A model generated the notes under the pieces. The model worked only from the letters and a program-made list of their open reading frames with translations. It was not told the origin of the DNA and made no database searches. A DNA stretch of 64,000 nucleotides from Hyphomicrobium_A sp963776675 (GTDB lineage Bacteria > Pseudomonadota > Alphaproteobacteria > Rhizobiales > Hyphomicrobiaceae). Location of the stretch: the NCBI GenBank assembly GCA_963776675.1, contig CAVZNR010000065.1, positions 62,001-126,000 of the forward strand, written 5' to 3'. The translations under genes were made by a program, and so were the position numbers. Below are positions 46,388 to 56,605 of this stretch, piece after piece. Each line of letters opens with the position of its first letter. The stretch's first letter is position 1.

Positions 46388-46708
46388 TATCAATATATGG
46401 GGTGCCACGCGGCGATTTGCACGCGCCGCATCGCAACATTGTTGCTTGCTATTTTCGGGTCGCCGTGAAATAAGCGCGCATCGCTTGAGGAAACCTTGGG
46501 CGAACATCGGTGCTCCAGCCGCGTGAAAAGGACTTCGGTTCGGGCCTTTCGAAGAGATTGGCCCCTCGTTCGTCCTACCCTGTTGAGCGCCTCTGACTTT
46601 AATCCTCTTCATGACAGCCCAGGACACGCGGGGCGTCCCCTGGAACAGCCGCGTTCGTTCGCGTGCACGGCCGACATGTGTTCGGCCGGCCTAGTCTTGC
46701 GGCTACAT
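46388..46708 (+). other. Gene-free stretch upstream of the DEAD-box helicase
   Basis: 321 bases, with the likely promoter and a long leader of the helicase mRNA. Frames in phase with the helicase extend into it but lack helicase likeness. No recognised riboswitch or terminator. Confidence 0.45.
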
Positions 46709-48004
46709 ATGAAAGAACACCACTTGACCACGTTTACTCAACTCGGGCTGAACCCAGCCCTACTGAAATCACTCGAAGCGGAAGGCTACACGACTCCGAC
46801 CCCGATCCAGGCGCAGGCCATTCCAGGCGTGCTCGCCGGCAAGGATCTGCTGGGCATTGCCCAGACCGGCACCGGTAAGACGGCGGCCTTTGCGCTGCCT
46901 ATCCTTCACCGCCTTGCCGCCAACCGCCGTCCGGCTTTGCGCCAGGGCACGCGTGTGCTCGTCCTGTCGCCGACGCGCGAGCTGGCAACCCAGATTGCGC
47001 AAAGCTTCAAGACCTACGGCCGCCACATGAATTTGAGCGTCGCGCTCATGTACGGCGGCGTCCCGCATCGGCCTCAGGTCAATGCGGTGAGCCGCGGCGT
47101 CGACATCCTGGTCGCGACACCTGGCAAACTCATCCAGCACATTGAGGAGCGCAGCGTCGTGCTGTCGGGCACGGAGATCCTCGTGCTCGATGAGGCGGAC
47201 CAGATGCTCGACATGGGCTTCATCCGCCCGATCCGGCAGATCCTGTCCAAGCTATCGGCCAAGCGCCAGAGCCTGTTCTTCTCGGCGACTATGCCGAAAG
47301 AGATCGGCGCGCTTGCAGCCGAAATGCTGCACAATCCCGAGCGCGTTGCCGTCACTCCGATCGCCAAGACGGCCGATCGCGTGAAGCAGAGCGTCATCCA
47401 CGTCGATGCGCCGCGCAAAGGCTCGCTTCTTGTTGAACTGTTCGCCGATCCGGCCATGCGGCGCACGCTCGTCTTCACCCGCACCAAGCGGGGCGCCGAC
47501 AAGGTCGCGCGTCACCTGGAGGCCGCCGGCATCAAGGTCGCCGCGATCCACGGCAACAAGAGTCAGGGCCAGCGCGAAGCGGCGCTCGGCGCATTTCGCA
47601 ATGGCCGCATTCGCGGGCTGGTTGCAACCGACATCGCCGCGCGTGGCATCGACATCGACGAGGTGACCCACGTCATCAACTTCGATCTGCCGCATGTGCC
47701 CGAGAGCTACGTCCACCGCATTGGCCGCACGGCGCGCGCCGGCGCGGAAGGCATTGCCATCTCGCTGTGTGGCCGCGACGAGCGCCCCCTGCTGCGAGAC
47801 ATCGAGCGCCTGACGCGTCAATCGATCGAGAGCATCGATCGCTGCGACAGCCCCGTCGGCGACGACCTGTCGGCCAGCGGCCGCGGCGGGCCCGAGCGGC
47901 GCGGCGGTCGCCCCGCCAAGTTCCGGCCTGCCCGCAACGGAAATCGGCCGGCCGCGGGCAATGGCAAGAACCGCGGCTATCGAGGCGCCGCAGCTGCCCG
48001 CTAA
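46709..48004 (+). CDS. rhlE: DEAD-box RNA helicase, RhlE type
   Basis: 431 residues with all DEAD-box motifs: Q motif (TTFTQLGLNPALLKSL, TPIQAQAIP), Walker A AQTGTGKT, PTREL, ATPGK, DEAD in VLDEADQML, SAT, TRTKRGADK, VATDIAARGIDI and HRIGRTARAG. The last 80 residues are an Arg/Gly-rich tail (SGRGGPERRGGRPAK). RhlE-type helicases unwind RNA in ribosome assembly and decay, often at low temperature. ATG 46709 is used; a nearby TTG is an alternative. The desaturase gene follows after 57 bases and may be cotranscribed. Confidence 0.92.
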   Translation: MKEHHLTTFTQLGLNPALLKSLEAEGYTTPTPIQAQAIPGVLAGKDLLGIAQTGTGKTAAFALPILHRLAANRRPALRQGTRVLVLSPTRELATQIAQSFKTYGRHMNLSVALMYGGVPHRPQVNAVSRGVDILVATPGKLIQHIEERSVVLSGTEILVLDEADQMLDMGFIRPIRQILSKLSAKRQSLFFSATMPKEIGALAAEMLHNPERVAVTPIAKTADRVKQSVIHVDAPRKGSLLVELFADPAMRRTLVFTRTKRGADKVARHLEAAGIKVAAIHGNKSQGQREAALGAFRNGRIRGLVATDIAARGIDIDEVTHVINFDLPHVPESYVHRIGRTARAGAEGIAISLCGRDERPLLRDIERLTRQSIESIDRCDSPVGDDLSASGRGGPERRGGRPAKFRPARNGNRPAAGNGKNRGYRGAAAAR

Positions 48005-48061
48005 GGGGGTTTTCAGAGCACGCGGCCGGCCATGCCGGCCGCTATCGCGTAAAGGATTGTC

Positions 48062-49078
48062 GTGGAACACGCCCAAAGTGCCGATTCGAAGGTTGCCGCT
48101 CGTGATTGGGCGGCGCTGTTGAGCCGATACCGCGAGCCCAGCCCTCGGCGCAGTGCATTCGAACTCGCCGTCACCAGCGGGGCGTTCGTTGCGACCTGGA
48201 TCGTGATGTGGGCCACCTTAGGCTTTGGCTATTGGCTCACGCTGCTCATTGCAGTGCCGGCCGCCGGCTTTTTGGTGCGGCTCTTCATGATCCAGCACGA
48301 TTGCGGACACGGCACCCTGTTCCGCAACCGTGCTACCAACGACTGGATCGGCCGTGTGCTCGGCGCGCTGACGCTCACGCCGTATGATTCCTGGCGCCGC
48401 AGTCACAACATTCACCACGCGAGCTCCGGCAATCTGGAGGCGCGCGGGATCGGCGACATCGATACGTTGACGGTGCGCGAATATCTGGCGGCTCCGAAAT
48501 GGAAGAGACTTCACTACCGGATCTACCGCCATCCCCTCGTCATGTTCGGGTTGGGCCCAGCTTATCTGTTTCTGCTGCAGCATCGTTTGCCGGTGGGATT
48601 GATGCGCAAGGGTTGGCGCCCATGGGTCAGTACCATGGCGACCAATGCGGCGATTGCGGTGCTTGCCGGCGCCATGATCTGGCTGGTTGGCGTAGGTCCG
48701 TTCCTGCTGGTGCACCTGCCGATCACGCTGCTTGCCGCCTCAATCGGCGTTTGGCTGTTCTACGTCCAGCATCAGTTCGAGGAGACAACGTGGGCCGCGG
48801 CCCCCAAATGGAACTTGCACGAGGCTGCGCTGCACGGCAGCTCGCACTACGATTTGCCGGGTGTGCTGCGCTGGTTCACGGCCAACATTGGCATTCATCA
48901 CGTGCATCACCTGTGCAGCCGCATCCCGTTCTACCGACTTCCGCAGGTGCTGCGCGACCATCCGGAGCTTGCAAATATGGGGCGCATCACGCTCGGCGAA
49001 AGCCTGCGTTGCGTGCGTTTCGCACTTTGGGACGAAAAACGGCGGCGATTGATCTCGTTTGGCGAGCTGCGCCGATAG
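48062..49078 (+). CDS. Membrane fatty acid desaturase
   Basis: 338 residues, four or so membrane helices and the three histidine boxes: HDCGHG, HNIHH and HVHHL. These bind the di-iron centre of acyl-lipid or acyl-CoA desaturases. It introduces double bases into membrane lipids' acyl chains, that is, double bonds, which keeps membranes fluid in the cold. GTG start at 48062. Downstream of the DEAD-box helicase gene and upstream of a small membrane protein. Confidence 0.9.
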   Translation: MEHAQSADSKVAARDWAALLSRYREPSPRRSAFELAVTSGAFVATWIVMWATLGFGYWLTLLIAVPAAGFLVRLFMIQHDCGHGTLFRNRATNDWIGRVLGALTLTPYDSWRRSHNIHHASSGNLEARGIGDIDTLTVREYLAAPKWKRLHYRIYRHPLVMFGLGPAYLFLLQHRLPVGLMRKGWRPWVSTMATNAAIAVLAGAMIWLVGVGPFLLVHLPITLLAASIGVWLFYVQHQFEETTWAAAPKWNLHEAALHGSSHYDLPGVLRWFTANIGIHHVHHLCSRIPFYRLPQVLRDHPELANMGRITLGESLRCVRFALWDEKRRRLISFGELRR

Positions 49079-49138
49079 CGTAACGACTTGGAGCCGCGGC
49101 CGCGTTTCCGAGAACGAATTTCGCTTCTGGAGGTTGCC

Positions 49139-49381
49139 GTGAACCGCTTCGGATCCGCCGTGCTTTTTCTGGTCTGTGGTGTTGTCGGCGCGGTGGTGTC
49201 GGTAACGTTGCTGCTCATGGTCCCGAGCGATGGCGCGCCGCTCGGATATCGCGAGCTGATTGCCGATGATCTGCCTGTTCTCATCTTTGCCACAGGCATG
49301 GGATTTTGCCTGGGCATCCTGATCGCGCTGCTTTGGTCGGTTCTCCAGCGAATTTTCGCTGTGAATGCGCCGCGCGCCTGA
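49139..49381 (+). CDS. Small two-helix membrane protein
   Basis: 80 residues from a GTG with GGAGG about five bases upstream. Two hydrophobic segments (AVLFLVCGVVGAVVSVTLLLM and LIFATGMGFCLGILIALLW) joined by a polar loop. No family recognised. It lies 60 bases after the desaturase gene on the same strand. A TTG at 49088 would add a basic lead-in. Confidence 0.6.
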   Translation: MNRFGSAVLFLVCGVVGAVVSVTLLLMVPSDGAPLGYRELIADDLPVLIFATGMGFCLGILIALLWSVLQRIFAVNAPRA

Positions 49382-49529
49382 CGCGCCCAATCGACGCAAC
49401 GGCTTCAACTCGTCACAGAGTTCTCTCCGGGCTCCGCGTAGCTTTCTGCATCCATTTGCGGTTAAGGTAGGGGATGCATTGTAATACATCGTTGTGGTGC
49501 AGTGGCGAGCAGCCTCGGAGGTGGCAAGC

Positions 49530-50933
49530 TTGGGCCGATTAATTATTGTTTCCAACAGGGTCGCCGAACCGAACTATCCACGCCAAGCCGGTGGGCTGGC
49601 GGTGGGCGTTCTCGACGCATTACGTGAGAACGGCGGTCTATGGCTGGGCTGGGATGGTGGCACCGTGGCCGACGGCGAGCCGATCAAGCTCAACATCACC
49701 GAGCACGAGGGCATCACGGTCGCGACGATGCCGCTCAGTGAAAGTGACTACCAGGACTACTACCACGGCTTCAGCAACTCCATTCTGTGGCCGGTCTTCC
49801 ATAACCGCCTCGATCTTGCGGCGATCAACGCCGAGTCCGCGGGGGGCTACAAGCGCGTCAACGAGAGTTTTGCCGACGCCCTTTCATCGCTCGTCAAGCC
49901 CACCGACCTCATCTGGGTGCACGACTATCATCTCATTCCATTGGCAGCCAAGTTGCGGCGGCGCGGGCACCGCAATCGCATGGGCTTCTTTTTGCACATT
50001 CCGTTTCCCACGCCGGACGTGTTCGTCGCCATTCCCGAGCATGAATGGCTGATGCAGTGTCTGCTAGCCTACGACGTCGTGGGTTTGCAGACCCGGTGGG
50101 ACGTCGCCAACTTCGAGCGCTGCCTGCAGGAATTAAAAGATCAGATCGGCGATCAGGATTGCGCAGGAGACTGGGCACAGTCGCCGACCGCAGTAGCGGC
50201 GTTTCCGATAGGGATCGACGTCGACTCCTTCGCTGCCATGGCCCATACCGACGAAGCCGAAGCCCGTATCGAGCGCCTCAATCGGCGTGCGAGTGCCCGC
50301 ATACACATTATCGGGGTGGACCGGCTCGATTACACCAAGGGCTTACCGGAACGACTGCGCTCGTTCCGCAGGCTGCTCGAGCTCTATCCAGAGAATCAGA
50401 AAGTCGCGACGTTGATGCAGATTGCTCCGCCGACGCGCGAGGATGTCGATGCCTACGCCGACATTCGCCACGAGCTGGAGGCGCTGTCGGGCGCCATCAA
50501 CGGCGAGTTCGGCGACTTCGACTGGACGCCGGTCCGCTATATTCACCGCGTGATACCCAGGGATACGCTGGCGGCACTGTTCCGGGGCAGCCATGTGGGG
50601 CTGGTCACGCCTTTGCGTGATGGCATGAACCTCGTCGCCAAGGAATACGTGGCGGCCCAAGACGAGCAAGATCCTGGCGTCCTCGTCCTGTCGCGATTTG
50701 CCGGTGCGGCGGAAGATCTGGAGGAGGCGTTGATCGTCAATCCATACGATGCCGATGAGGTGGCTCACGCCCTTCAGCAGGCGATCAAGATGCCAATCGA
50801 GGAACGGCGAGAGCGGCATGCGGCGTTGCTGCAGCGCGTGCGCGAACACGACGTCAGTCATTGGCGTGAAGGTTTCATGAAATTGCTGATTGGGGACGGC
50901 CAGGTTTTGACGGCGGCGGCCAAACAGGCGTGA
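49530..50933 (+). CDS. otsA: Trehalose-6-phosphate synthase
   Basis: 467 residues of the GT20 family. Motifs: GRLIIVSNRVAEP, GGLAVGVLDAL, WVHDYHLIPLA, HIPFPTPDVF, GVDRLDYTKGLPER and RDGMNLVAKEYVA. It joins glucose from UDP- or similar nucleotide sugar to glucose-6-phosphate. The start is TTG at 49530 with GGAGGT seven bases upstream, which gives the family's usual MGRLIIVSNR beginning; earlier codons look non-coding. No otsB phosphatase gene lies next to it. The glgE operon begins 258 bases downstream. Confidence 0.93.
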   Translation: MGRLIIVSNRVAEPNYPRQAGGLAVGVLDALRENGGLWLGWDGGTVADGEPIKLNITEHEGITVATMPLSESDYQDYYHGFSNSILWPVFHNRLDLAAINAESAGGYKRVNESFADALSSLVKPTDLIWVHDYHLIPLAAKLRRRGHRNRMGFFLHIPFPTPDVFVAIPEHEWLMQCLLAYDVVGLQTRWDVANFERCLQELKDQIGDQDCAGDWAQSPTAVAAFPIGIDVDSFAAMAHTDEAEARIERLNRRASARIHIIGVDRLDYTKGLPERLRSFRRLLELYPENQKVATLMQIAPPTREDVDAYADIRHELEALSGAINGEFGDFDWTPVRYIHRVIPRDTLAALFRGSHVGLVTPLRDGMNLVAKEYVAAQDEQDPGVLVLSRFAGAAEDLEEALIVNPYDADEVAHALQQAIKMPIEERRERHAALLQRVREHDVSHWREGFMKLLIGDGQVLTAAAKQA

Positions 50934-50935
50934 CG

Positions 50936-50952
50936 TACGCATCGTATGCGTA
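50936..50952. repeat. Perfect inverted repeat just after otsA
   Basis: TACGCAT CGT ATGCGTA, a 7-3-7 palindrome beginning three bases after the otsA stop. No T tract, so a classical terminator is unlikely. It could be an operator of the following operon or an mRNA 3'-end hairpin. Confidence 0.45.
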
Positions 50953-51191
50953 TATCGCGGCGATGGAACCAAACCGACGATAATGACGTTTTCATTCGCG
51001 TGTATTCGCATGCGAGGCAATGATTTGGGTGCTGAGGGGTTGTCGCTGCTGGGTATCCCGAATAGAATTAATCATCGCCCACGAGAAACCGATCGATCCG
51101 CACGCAAAATGCGCGGACGCTGAAGCCTGCCCAAATCCAAGTTTGCAGGTGCATCACCAAGATCGGTAGCGGTTAACCGACTTGAGGGACA

Positions 51192-53249
51192 ATGCCGGCA
51201 TCGACCAGCGAGCAGTTCGAGGCGCCTCTGACGAAGTCCGACCATTACTTTGAGCCTTCTGCGACCGACGATGCCCTGTTGAGCGCCGCCAAAAGCCGAG
51301 TTGCCATTGAAGGCGTATGGCCGCAGATCGACGGCGGGCGGTTTCCCGCAAAACGTGCCGTCGGCGATGTCATGGCCGTCGAAGCAGATATTTTTTGCGA
51401 CGGTCACGACAAGATTGCCGCGGCTCTGGCTTACCGCCGGGAGGACGAGCGGGACTGGCACGAGGTGCCGATGCGCTTCCTCGAGAACGACCGTTGGCGC
51501 GGCACGTTCTTGCTGGAGCGCAATGCACGCTACCTCTACACGATCGTCGCGTGGCGCGATCTCCACGCCTCTTGGGTCGACGAGGTTACGAAGAAACACA
51601 AAGCCGGCCAGAAGATTGCGTTGGAGCTCGCCGAGGGCGGCCACCTGGTCGAAAAGGCACTCGCCGAGAGTGATCCGGGCGCGGACGACGACCGCAAGGA
51701 CCTGCAGGATATTCTCGACGCATTTCAGCAGGCTAAGTCCGATGATGCCAGGCTTGCGCTGCTCTCGAGCGCGGATGCGCGCGCAATCGTTGCGCGCTGT
51801 GGCCCGCGCACCAACCTGACGCGACACGACAAAGAGCTCGCGGTTTGGGTGGATCGCAGGCGCGCAGTCCTTGGCGCCTGGTACGAGCTGTTTCCGCGTT
51901 CCCAGTCGGGTGATGCCGGGCGGCACGGCACGTTCAAAGACGTTATCGCGCGCTTGCCCTACGTGCGCGACCTCGGCTTCGACGTTCTCTATCTTCCGCC
52001 GATCCATCCTATCGGCCGCACCAATCGCAAGGGGCGGAACAACTCACTGACGCCGACGCCGTCCGATCCAGGCAGCCCCTACGCCATCGGCGCCGAAGAC
52101 GGCGGGCACGATGCGATCCACGCAGAGCTCGGCACGTTTGCGGATTTCGAGCGCCTCTTGCAGGCCGCCAAGTCGCATGGGCTCGAGGTCGCCCTCGACT
52201 TCGCCATTCAATGCTCGCCCAATCACCCATGGATTAAAGAGCATCCCGAGTGGTTCGACTGGCGACCCGACGGAACCATAAAGTTCGCGGAAAACCCGCC
52301 GAAGAAGTACGAGGACATCGTCAACGTTCACTTCTATCGGGACGCTTTGCCGTCCATCTGGCACGCGCTGCGCGACGTGGTGCTGTTCTGGGCCGGCAAG
52401 GGCGTGCGTATCTTCCGCGTCGACAATCCGCACACTAAGCCGTTTCCGTTCTGGGAATGGATGATCCGCCAAGTGCAGGATCGCTATCCGGATGTGATTT
52501 TCTTATCCGAGGCCTTCACGCGGCCAAAGCCGATGCGGCGGCTGGCCAAGCTGGGCTTTACGCAGTCCTACACCTACTTCACTTGGCGCAACACGAAGCA
52601 AGAGCTGACCGACTATCTGACGGAGCTCACGCAGACCGAGGCGCACGAGTACTTCCGCCCGAATTTCTTCGTGAATACACCGGACATCAATCCCGTCTTT
52701 CTGCAGACGAGCGGCCGGGCTGGGTTCCAGACGCGATTCGTGCTCGCCGCAACGCTTGCCGGCAACTATGGCCTCTACAACGGCTTTGAGCTGTGCGAGT
52801 CGCGGCCGATGCCGGGCAAGGAGGAGTATCTCGACTCTGAGAAATACGAGATCCGGGCCTGGGATTGGGATCGTGAAGGCAACATCAAGGCGGATGTCGC
52901 TCTCGTAAACCGATTGCGCCGCGCCCATCCCGCGCTGCAGGCATTCACGAATCTCAAATTCTACAACGCCTGGAACGACAACATTCTCTACTACGGCAAG
53001 GCGACGCAAGACCTGGACGACTTCCTGTTGTTCGCAGTCAATCTCGATCCGCACAATGTGCAATCGGCCCACTTCGAGGTGCCGCTGTGGGAGTTCGGAC
53101 TGCTGGACGACGCCTCGATCCAGGTTGAGGACCTCGTCACCCGAAAACGGTTCACGTGGTCGGGCAAAGTACAGCACATGCTGCTTGATCCGAATGAACG
53201 GCCATATGCCATCTGGCGCCTCATCAAACCCGACGGAGCCGCCGCATGA
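51192..53249 (+). CDS. glgE: Alpha-1,4-glucan:maltose-1-phosphate maltosyltransferase
   Basis: 685 residues, GH13_3. N-terminal beta domain (RVAIEGVWPQIDGGRFPAKR), helical insert, then the catalytic barrel: VLYLPPIHPIGRTNRKGRNN, nucleophile Asp in RIFRVDNPHTKPF, acid Glu in VIFLSEAFTRPKPM, and TPDINP. It extends alpha-glucan with maltose units from maltose-1-phosphate. ATG follows GAGGGACA. Its stop overlaps the treS ATG (ATGA). The next gene supplies its substrate, as in actinobacteria and many proteobacteria. Confidence 0.96.
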   Translation: MPASTSEQFEAPLTKSDHYFEPSATDDALLSAAKSRVAIEGVWPQIDGGRFPAKRAVGDVMAVEADIFCDGHDKIAAALAYRREDERDWHEVPMRFLENDRWRGTFLLERNARYLYTIVAWRDLHASWVDEVTKKHKAGQKIALELAEGGHLVEKALAESDPGADDDRKDLQDILDAFQQAKSDDARLALLSSADARAIVARCGPRTNLTRHDKELAVWVDRRRAVLGAWYELFPRSQSGDAGRHGTFKDVIARLPYVRDLGFDVLYLPPIHPIGRTNRKGRNNSLTPTPSDPGSPYAIGAEDGGHDAIHAELGTFADFERLLQAAKSHGLEVALDFAIQCSPNHPWIKEHPEWFDWRPDGTIKFAENPPKKYEDIVNVHFYRDALPSIWHALRDVVLFWAGKGVRIFRVDNPHTKPFPFWEWMIRQVQDRYPDVIFLSEAFTRPKPMRRLAKLGFTQSYTYFTWRNTKQELTDYLTELTQTEAHEYFRPNFFVNTPDINPVFLQTSGRAGFQTRFVLAATLAGNYGLYNGFELCESRPMPGKEEYLDSEKYEIRAWDWDREGNIKADVALVNRLRRAHPALQAFTNLKFYNAWNDNILYYGKATQDLDDFLLFAVNLDPHNVQSAHFEVPLWEFGLLDDASIQVEDLVTRKRFTWSGKVQHMLLDPNERPYAIWRLIKPDGAAA

Positions 53250-56200
53250 CGGAGACTGAAGCGGCAGAAGCGCCGATCGAGGTGCCGGCAGCAGCGGACA
53301 TCGAGCTGGCAGGGCAGCCCGAGATCGATCGCACGGCGGCCGACTGGTACAAGGACGCCATCGTCTACCAGCTTCACGTCAAGGCGTTCCAGGACGCGAA
53401 CGGCGACGGCATCGGCGATTTCGAAGGGCTCATGCAGCGGCTCGACTATGTCGAGTCGCTGGGCGTGACGGCGCTGTGGCTGTTACCCTTCTATCCCTCG
53501 CCGCTCAGGGACGACGGATACGACATCTCCGACTACCGGCAAATCAATCCATCCTATGGCGATATGGACGGCTTCAAGGCCTTCATCAAAGAGGCCCACC
53601 GCCGCGGCATTCGCGTCATCACCGAGCTTGTGGTCAATCACACCTCCGACCAGCACCCGTGGTTCCAGGCGGCGCGCAAGGCGCCGCCCGGCTCTCCAGA
53701 GCGCGCGTTCTATGTGTGGAGCGACAACGACGACCGCTACGCCGGCACGCGCATCATCTTTATCGACACGGAGACGTCCAACTGGGCGTGGGATGCGACG
53801 GCGAATGCCTACTATTGGCATCGCTTCTACTCGCACCAGCCCGATCTCAATTTCGACAACCCGCAGGTTCTCGAGCAGATCATCGACGTGATGCGCTACT
53901 GGCTGGATCTCGGTGTCGACGGGCTGCGGCTCGATGCGGTGCCCTACCTGTGCGAGCGTGAAGGCACCAACAACGAGAATCTGCCCGAGACGCATGCCAT
54001 CTTGCGAAGCATTCGCCGCGAGGTCGACGCCCAGTATCCCGATCGCATGCTGCTGGCGGAGGCTAATCAGTGGCCCGAGGATACGCGCCACTATTTCGGC
54101 GACGGCGACGAATGCCACATGGCCTTCCATTTTCCGCTGATGCCGCGCATGTACATGGGTCTCGCCCAGGAGGATCGCCACCCGATCACCGACATCCTGC
54201 GCCAGACGCCGGACATTCCCGATCCGTGTCAGTGGGCGCTGTTCCTGCGCAATCACGACGAGCTTACGCTCGAGATGGTGACCGACGATGAGCGCGACTA
54301 CCTATGGCGAACCTACGCTACCGACAGCCGCGCGCGCCTCAATCTGGGCATCCGCCGCCGCTTGGCTCCGCTTCTCGACAACGACCGGCGCAAGATCGAG
54401 CTGATGAACGCGCTGCTTCTGGCGATGCCGGGGACGCCAGTTCTCTACTATGGCGACGAGCTTGGCATGGGCGACAACTATTATCTCGGCGACCGCGACG
54501 GTGTGCGCACGCCCATGCAGTGGTCGGCCGATCGCAACGGCGGGTTCTCGCGCGCCGATCCGCAGCGGCTCTACCTGCCCCCGATTATGGATGCCAACTA
54601 CGGCTATCAGGCCATCAACGTGGAAGCCCAGCAGCGGGCGCCGTCGTCGCTGCTGAACTGGATGCGCCGGCTCATCCAGGTGCGCAAGACACATGCTGCG
54701 TTCGGTCGGGGCAGCTTGAATTTCCTCTATCCGCGCAATCGCAAGATTCTGGCGTTTGTGCGCGAGCACGAAGGACAGAGTTTGCTGTGCGTTTTCAATC
54801 TTGCGCGGTCGGCGCAGGCGGTGGAGCTCGATTTGCGCGCCTACGCGGGCGCGGTTCCCGTCGAGCTGACCGGTAGCTCGGCGTTCCCGCCCGTCGGCGA
54901 GCTTCCCTACATGCTGACGCTGCCCGCTTATGGGTTCTACTGGTTCATCCTGGCGAGCGAGGCCGAGCAACCCCGCTGGCATGTTGTCCAGGCTGAAGCG
55001 GCGCCCGACTTTGTCACGCTCATTGCCTCCGAGGGCTGGCAGAGCGTTTTCGTGGAACCGCAAAAGCGAACGCTGGAGCGCGACGTGCTTCCCGACTTCA
55101 TGCTGCGGCAGAGGTGGTTTGGAGCAAAAGACGCGCCCTTTATCTTGTTTCAGCTGCAGCACATCACGACGCTGGAGAATACCAACGGCAAATTCCCGCT
55201 TACCGTCTGCGAAGCATCGCTCCCCGGTGGAGATGTGCAGCGCTACTTCCTGCCGCTTGGCGTCAAATGGGGCAGCGAAAACTTGCGGCCCGGTGCACCA
55301 AAGTTGTCTTCGACGCTTGCCAAGCTCAGGGCCGGGGCAAAGGTCGGCGCTCTCATCGACGCCGCCAGCGACGACGCCTTCATTAGAGATTTCGTTGCAG
55401 CGCTGCATGATGCCGAGACCGTCGACGTAAAGGACGGGCAGCTTGTCTTCTCGGCGAGCGGCGACTGGGAGGCGATCGACAAGGAAGCGCAGGTGCGCTT
55501 CATAGGCGCCGAGCAGACCAATGTATCGATGATCGTCGACGAGCGCATCATGCTCAAGATCTATCGCCGCATTCGCTCCGGCGTTCAGCCGGAGCTGGAG
55601 CTCGCGCAGTTCCTGACCGAGGCCGCGCAGTATCAGAACACGCCCAAGCTGCTGGGAGCGGTGGAGCACGTGGCCAAGTCGGGAGAGCGGACGGCGCTCG
55701 CCATTGCCTTCGCGTTCGTGCCCAACCAGGGCGATGCATGGAACGCTGTGGTCGATGCGCTCGATCGCGCCTTTGAGGATTTGATGCTCATCCCCGAGGG
55801 TGATGCGACCGAAGAAGACACGCATGCGCGCCTCAGCGAGTTTCCGCTCGACATCGCCAAGAAGCTGGGCGAGCGCACGGGCGAGCTACACCTGGCACTG
55901 GCGACACCCAGCAAGGATGCTGCGTTCACAGCGGAGGAAATCTCTGGCGAGGACATCGAAAGATGGAGCGCGGCAGTGCGCAACGAGGCCGATCGTGTGT
56001 TAGGTCAGCTCGAGCGCATGAGAGCCGGCTTGCCCGAGACGACGGCGGATCTGGTGGACAAGTTGCTCGGCGCACGCGACGTGCTCGACGGGCGCATCAA
56101 GGGACTCGCCGGCAAGACGGCGGCTGGCATAAAGACACGGATCCATGGCGACTATCATCTCGGCCAGGTGCTCGTATCCAAGGATGATGTCGTCATCATC

Positions 56201-56605
56201 GACTTCGAAGGCGAGCCGGGGCGCACGCTCGAAGAGCGGCGTGAGAAGAGCTCGCCGCTGCGCGACGTTGCCGGTATGCTTCGCTCGCTTGACTATGCCG
56301 CTTCGGCCGCGGCCGACCGCTTCGCCACGCGCACGGGCGAGTTGCCCGAAGCGATCTGGACGGCGGCCACCACCTGGCGCAACCGTGCGAGCCGCGATTT
56401 CCTGGAGGCCTACGTTGCAGTGGTGGGCGCTACGCCCGGCTATCCTGCGGACAAAGAGGTCGCGGCGGGATTGCTCGATCTCTTCCTGCTGCAGAAAGCA
56501 TTCTATGAGATAGCCTACGAGGCCGCGAACCGGCCAGCGTGGCTGACGATACCCTTGCGCAGCGTCATTGACCTCTTAGCGGGCAGCAATACGTACAGAT
56601 CATGA
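53246..56605 (+). CDS. treS: Trehalose synthase / maltokinase fusion protein
   Basis: 1119 residues. The N-terminal part (about 30-580) is a GH13_16 trehalose synthase: WYKDAIVYQLHVKAFQDANGDG as lead-in, nucleophile in GLRLDAVPYL, Glu in LLAEANQWPED, Asp in LRNHDELTLEM. The C-terminal part (about 600-1119) is a maltokinase with the kinase-like HGDYHLGQVL and VIIDFEGEP. One chain therefore turns trehalose into maltose and phosphorylates it to maltose-1-phosphate, which GlgE uses. The fused form is known in several bacteria. Overlaps both neighbours by four bases (ATGA). Confidence 0.95.
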   Translation: MTETEAAEAPIEVPAAADIELAGQPEIDRTAADWYKDAIVYQLHVKAFQDANGDGIGDFEGLMQRLDYVESLGVTALWLLPFYPSPLRDDGYDISDYRQINPSYGDMDGFKAFIKEAHRRGIRVITELVVNHTSDQHPWFQAARKAPPGSPERAFYVWSDNDDRYAGTRIIFIDTETSNWAWDATANAYYWHRFYSHQPDLNFDNPQVLEQIIDVMRYWLDLGVDGLRLDAVPYLCEREGTNNENLPETHAILRSIRREVDAQYPDRMLLAEANQWPEDTRHYFGDGDECHMAFHFPLMPRMYMGLAQEDRHPITDILRQTPDIPDPCQWALFLRNHDELTLEMVTDDERDYLWRTYATDSRARLNLGIRRRLAPLLDNDRRKIELMNALLLAMPGTPVLYYGDELGMGDNYYLGDRDGVRTPMQWSADRNGGFSRADPQRLYLPPIMDANYGYQAINVEAQQRAPSSLLNWMRRLIQVRKTHAAFGRGSLNFLYPRNRKILAFVREHEGQSLLCVFNLARSAQAVELDLRAYAGAVPVELTGSSAFPPVGELPYMLTLPAYGFYWFILASEAEQPRWHVVQAEAAPDFVTLIASEGWQSVFVEPQKRTLERDVLPDFMLRQRWFGAKDAPFILFQLQHITTLENTNGKFPLTVCEASLPGGDVQRYFLPLGVKWGSENLRPGAPKLSSTLAKLRAGAKVGALIDAASDDAFIRDFVAALHDAETVDVKDGQLVFSASGDWEAIDKEAQVRFIGAEQTNVSMIVDERIMLKIYRRIRSGVQPELELAQFLTEAAQYQNTPKLLGAVEHVAKSGERTALAIAFAFVPNQGDAWNAVVDALDRAFEDLMLIPEGDATEEDTHARLSEFPLDIAKKLGERTGELHLALATPSKDAAFTAEEISGEDIERWSAAVRNEADRVLGQLERMRAGLPETTADLVDKLLGARDVLDGRIKGLAGKTAAGIKTRIHGDYHLGQVLVSKDDVVIIDFEGEPGRTLEERREKSSPLRDVAGMLRSLDYAASAAADRFATRTGELPEAIWTAATTWRNRASRDFLEAYVAVVGATPGYPADKEVAAGLLDLFLLQKAFYEIAYEAANRPAWLTIPLRSVIDLLAGSNTYRS

